A stretch of 64,000 nt of DNA from Sipunculus nudus. Its lineage: Eukaryota > Annelida > Sipuncula > Golfingiida > Sipunculidae. The stretch lies in NCBI GenBank assembly GCA_026874595.1, contig CM049309.1:38207079-38271078 (forward strand). The letters are read 5' to 3'. Below the pieces are notes generated by a model. The model ran no database searches. It was not told the DNA's origin and saw nothing but the letters and a program-made list of their open reading frames with translations. This document shows positions 61,901 to 64,000 of the stretch, piece by piece. Within the stretch, counting starts at the first letter, position 1; every line of letters starts with the position of its first letter. The position numbers and the translations under genes were made by a program.

Positions 61901-62782
61901 ACACAGGACTAATATACAAGACAAAGCTGATAATTTTAATGTTAAAAAATTCTTTCTGTTGAGACTTGTACAATTTTGATTTTTTTTAAAGAAAAAAATG
62001 TTCAGGAATTTAATCCTAATATTCATATATGGTAAAATATTAGGACCTAATGAAAGTGCTAACTGACAAGATTTAAGAAGATATAAATACTTTGTAGCAT
62101 TATGTTTATATCTCTTAAAGTTGGTGGGGCCTAGTTATCTAGTTTTTAAAATTAGAAATATTGGTCAAACTTTGTGGGATTAATTTTTTACTCATATGGC
62201 CATATATTTAACTTTTGAAAAATTAATTACCTGCACACATTATTTGTTTATGAAATGGAACTTTTATATGACACTTACCGTAAGCCCATTTTTTCCCTTG
62301 GTGCATCACTAAATGGTTTCAGGCTAAAGGTTTCATTTATTACACAGTCCATATGCTTTAGCTCATGTCCATTATTCTATAATTTACAGAGTTTCATTTA
62401 AGCTGGGCCATTTTCTCTTAGCTTTTCAAATGGTAATATACATGGAAAAACCATAAGAAACAAAACTATTTTGCAGTTACTAATATTTTCCAAAATTCAG
62501 CTGAGCGACGTGACCCATAGGTCCCTTGTTATTTAAGGTAAAAGTAAAACTGTTGGAGCATTGGAACAGATTTTGTCATAAAAAAATCATTTTTTGTAGA
62601 CTCTGAGGTAGATGAAGAGGCGGATGATGAAGAACTGATGTACCAGCCACAGCTTGACTTGGATCGTTTCCGGCGTCTTCTACAGCTAGAAGCAGAACAG
62701 AAACAAGTTGAGGTCAAGGTTCCCACTACATTGAAACAGCGAGCAAACCATCTCATCAGATCAGGCAACCCAGTTGATAAAT
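48235..62782 (+). CDS. SPICE1: SPICE1, spindle and centriole-associated protein 1 (N-terminal part)
   Basis: Nine coding exons are 48235-48336, 49100-49147, 51739-51817, 52066-52151, 53288-53359, 56031-56086, 56468-56592, 57691-57729 and 62600-62782; all junctions are GT-AG and in phase, giving 263 residues before the window ends (human protein about 855). The match to vertebrate SPICE1, from memory, is clear: MSFVR at the start, a lysine-rich run, WD..DLTVHKAT.ED, RG(I/F)PNVT(I/V)APD, and SQSV/I..SALNDED. SPICE1 sits on centrioles and spindle microtubules and is needed for centriole duplication and bipolar spindles. Later residues (DLDRFRRLLQLEAEQKQ) look helical. The first ATG is preceded at once by a splice-acceptor-like TTCTTGCAG, so a non-coding 5' exon probably lies upstream. 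The 39-nt exon is phase 1 on both sides and could be skipped without frame loss. Confidence 0.85.
49682..51573 (+). mobile_element. Helentron/HINE-like element, copy 1 in SPICE1 intron 2
   Basis: The left end is AGCCTGGCTGACTATAAGTC then CATATGAGCTATAG, followed by a GTCTGTCTGTCC microsatellite; the right end is TTCAGCTGAGCACAGTGACC, the palindrome ACCCATGGGT and CCCTTGTTT. The interior of about 1.8 kb has 'cataatgttagatgtccccaagatctcc', 'tgggcccaaacataatgg', 'gaccatggcac', and a C-run (50558-50573). It matches 53598-55428 along its entire length. Confidence 0.75.
52188..52795 (+). mobile_element. Repeat with AAGGTCA-bearing units, forward copy in SPICE1 intron 4
   Basis: Starts at 'ggggagacatatagtgtttggtctgtcatcgcc' and ends at 'gggggagagacatatatctg..tattctagt'. 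Three internal units of about 140 bp each hold 'gtgaccttgac/t..caaggtcaaa' words. It is the same family as 32330-32890 on the minus strand. Confidence 0.6.
53598..55428 (+). mobile_element. Helentron/HINE-like element, copy 2 in SPICE1 intron 5
   Basis: The left end is AGCTCAGCTGACTATAAGTC followed by its near-complement CATCTGAGCT, then GTCCGTCCGTCCGT; the right end is GTCAGCTGAGCACAGTGACC, CATAGGTCCCTTGTTTT. Apart from small gaps and scattered changes it equals copy 1 (49682-51573), including the long C-run at 54454-54483. Confidence 0.8.
55936..55990. repeat. (TA)n microsatellite upstream of SPICE1 exon 6
   Basis: A TA run ending about 40 bp before the exon 6 acceptor. Confidence 0.95.
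56609..57044. mobile_element. MITE with TACTGTGGTTG ends in SPICE1 intron 7
   Basis: TACTGTGGTTGCCTTTTTGT at the left (56609) and its imperfect complement ending GCCAACCACAGTA at 57044 define inverted ends of about 28 bp that include CGCGAGG/CCTCGCG. TA at both edges fits a TA target. The interior repeats GCGAAAATGACA-type words and is non-coding. Confidence 0.8.
57105..57385 (+). mobile_element. Small repeat with TTGCCAGAAAA-type ends, forward copy
   Basis: CCATTGCCAGAAAATATCC near 57119 and TTTTTCTGGCAACGG near 57288 are inverted to each other. The sequence matches the reverse copy at 45850-46225. Confidence 0.6.
58140..59168 (+). mobile_element. Tandem-core element with AGCCCTCAGC ends in SPICE1 intron 8
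   Basis: AGCCCTCAGC (58141) and GCTGAGGGCT (about 59132-59141) are perfect inverted ends; the left end is followed by CTGTCTGTCCATCCGTCC. The core is three units of about 300 bp starting near 58220, 58525 and 58825, with 'cttgtgagcgggatatct', 'acaaaatctcggtcaagttcgaa', 'gtgaccttgacc' and 'ggtggcgccacctacaatttctgatttttaatg'. The plan is the same as in the AGCTCAGCTGAC family, but the sequence is different. Confidence 0.7.
59190..59366. mobile_element. Short MITE with CAGTAAAACCTC/GAGGTTTCGCTG ends
   Basis: CCAGTAAAACCTCACC near 59186-59201 and GGAGGTTTCGCTGTA near 59350-59364 are imperfect inverted ends. The interior contains 'gaccacctc' words in both orientations. It directly precedes the element at 59373. 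Confidence 0.6.
59373..62530 (+). mobile_element. Helentron/HINE-like element, copy 3 in SPICE1 intron 8, internally expanded
   Basis: The left end is AGCTCAGCTGACTATAAGTC, CATCTGAGCTATAG, and GTCTGTCTGTCCGTCCGTCC; the right end is TTCAGCTGAGCGACGTGACC, CATAGGTCCCTTGTTAT. It is the same family and orientation as 49682 and 53598 but longer, because a 681-bp core unit is repeated (about 59568-60247 and 60248-60928) followed by a more diverged third unit. Confidence 0.75.
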
Positions 62783-62841
62783 GTGAGTGAAAATTTAGCA
62801 TGTGAGGCACAATCCCATTACAATGAATTGTAATGTGGAGC

Positions 62842-62914
62842 GTTGTTGCTATAATGGATAGGGCGCTGGACTGCTAGTTTGTTGGTTCAAGTCCCATTCT
62901 CACTGCTGTCTGCA
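62842..62914 (+). repeat. tRNA-like sequence, probable SINE head
   Basis: A 73-nt stretch has an A-box-like TATAATGGATAGGG near 62849 and a B-box GGTTCAAGTCC at 62884-62894, about 35 nt apart as in a tRNA promoter. The cloverleaf arms do not close well and no clean anticodon loop is evident, so I read it as the tRNA-derived head of a SINE rather than a working tRNA. It lies just after SPICE1 exon 9. Confidence 0.5.
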
Positions 62915-63529
62915 CTAAGACTCCTAGCCAGTCTTTACCACAAAGGTGTGCTATCTCCATGCAGGGGTGAATGGGTCATAGTATAATGGGTCATAGTCAT
63001 AAGTATCCCTTTGCTTTATAAACATTGAGGGTTTTCATGTTGTATGAGACCTAAGTGAAGAGAAATGTTTAAAAAACAATATCATAAAAGTCAGGGACAC
63101 CATTGGTGTAAGCATATCCGGTGGGTTATTTAGTTTATTATAATGATTAGTGCTGATGAAGTATAGATCTGCCAGTAACTTGTAAATTGCTTCACTCCAA
63201 ATACATGAAATAAAAAACACAAAAAAGTCTGAATCAGTTTTATATACTTTGTAATTCCTTGTAATAAATATCAGTCTGAAAGGACCTTATTGATTTTTTA
63301 AAAATTAATTTATATAAATGCATTTCTATTATTTACTCATAGTCAGTCAGACTTTTTTTGCCTTACCCTAATTTATCTTGTCACCAATATTTTAATTTTG
63401 TGACTTGAAAATTAAAATGCATGCTTTTATTAACTTAAGTTATAGAGATTAATAGAGTATAAATAATGGATCTTATACTAAAGACAATTTTGTAATTCAG
63501 GTTCTCCCCAAAGTCTTTAGCTCTAAGAT

Positions 63530-64000
63530 AATTAATTGTATCCCCAGACAAAGTCGGGATAATACAGTTTAAGCACAGTCACGCCGCCGCCGCCGCAGAG
63601 ATTTCATTTTGACCCAATAACTCAAAAAATATTTTACAGATCTTTACCAAACATAACATACGCATAGATATGGGTGAGAGGACGAAGCCTATTTAAAATG
63701 GGGTCACAACCTTCACTAGGAGAGTGACCTTGACCTTGAACAGGTCGATTTTGGGGAAAAATCACACAAATTCTTAAATATCTTAAGAAATCTTGCATGG
63801 ATTGATCCAAAAATCAACTGACAGAAGATCTTTGATAGTGATGTCATGTACCGGAAACTGGTGGCACCACCTGTTATCTTTTTCTTGTTTTCGTGCCGTT
63901 TAATACCCCTATCATTGTATATAAGTGACAAACTAATGGACAGATTTCTTTCAAATTATGCATATACATAGACATGGGTTATGGGATGATGTATATTTAA
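63530..64000 (+). mobile_element. Left part of another tandem-core repeat, cut by the window end
   Basis: Starts near ATCCCCAGACAAAGTCGGGA, then (GCC)n at 63582-63597, 'gtgaccttgaccttgaac' (63725) and 'ggtggcaccacctg' (63860), followed by what looks like a second unit start. The plan matches the elements at 58140 and 11434. The right end is outside the window. Confidence 0.55.

Overview
This is eukaryotic, AT-rich, repeat-dense animal DNA. The repeat style is (TA)n tracts, short inverted-repeat elements, and composite elements with GTCC microsatellites and tandem cores. Together with secreted beta-lactamase-like genes and a SPICE1 homologue full of introns, it points to a lophotrochozoan, most probably a bivalve mollusc; the species cannot be named from sequence alone. 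Genes are built from short exons (39 to 653 nt) with GT-AG introns. All gene models below are hand-joined exons: splice sites and reading phase were checked by eye, not by RNA.

Layout. 1-6.8 kb: non-genic DNA with microsatellites and a foldback element. 6785-16540 (+): five-exon gene for a secreted serine beta-lactamase-like protein (gene A). 16.8-24.1 kb: repeats, a promoter-like CCAAT-rich island near 19.2-19.8 kb, and a 2.8 kb tandem-core element. 24255-29528 (-): a second beta-lactamase-like gene (gene B), a tail-to-tail paralogue of A with the same exon lengths and phases, but with AT instead of GT at its first donor. 30020-38000 (-): eight coding exons of a coiled-coil protein that I recognise as a CCDC152 homologue. 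38.8-40.7 kb: an unusual C-rich, hairpin-dense tract, including two hairpins with nearly identical 16-nt loops and compensatory stem changes. 41.3-48.1 kb (-): a string of phase-compatible candidate exons of an unrecognised protein, interspersed with small inverted-repeat elements. 48235-62782 (+): nine coding exons of the N-terminal part of SPICE1, running out of the window, with introns that carry three same-orientation copies of one repeat family.

Functionally the four loci look independent. A and B are a local duplication encoding secreted or surface serine hydrolases; CCDC152-like is a small coiled-coil protein; SPICE1 is a centriole and spindle protein. The intergenic and intronic DNA is dominated by elements whose plan (subterminal inverted repeats, a GTCC microsatellite, a tandem-repeat core, a palindrome near the 3' end) resembles non-autonomous Helentron-type elements (DINE/HINE, 'pearl'). 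Several otherwise different repeat families here share one 12-bp palindrome, GGTGGCGCCACC. No rRNA, CRISPR array, viral gene or intact transposase was seen.
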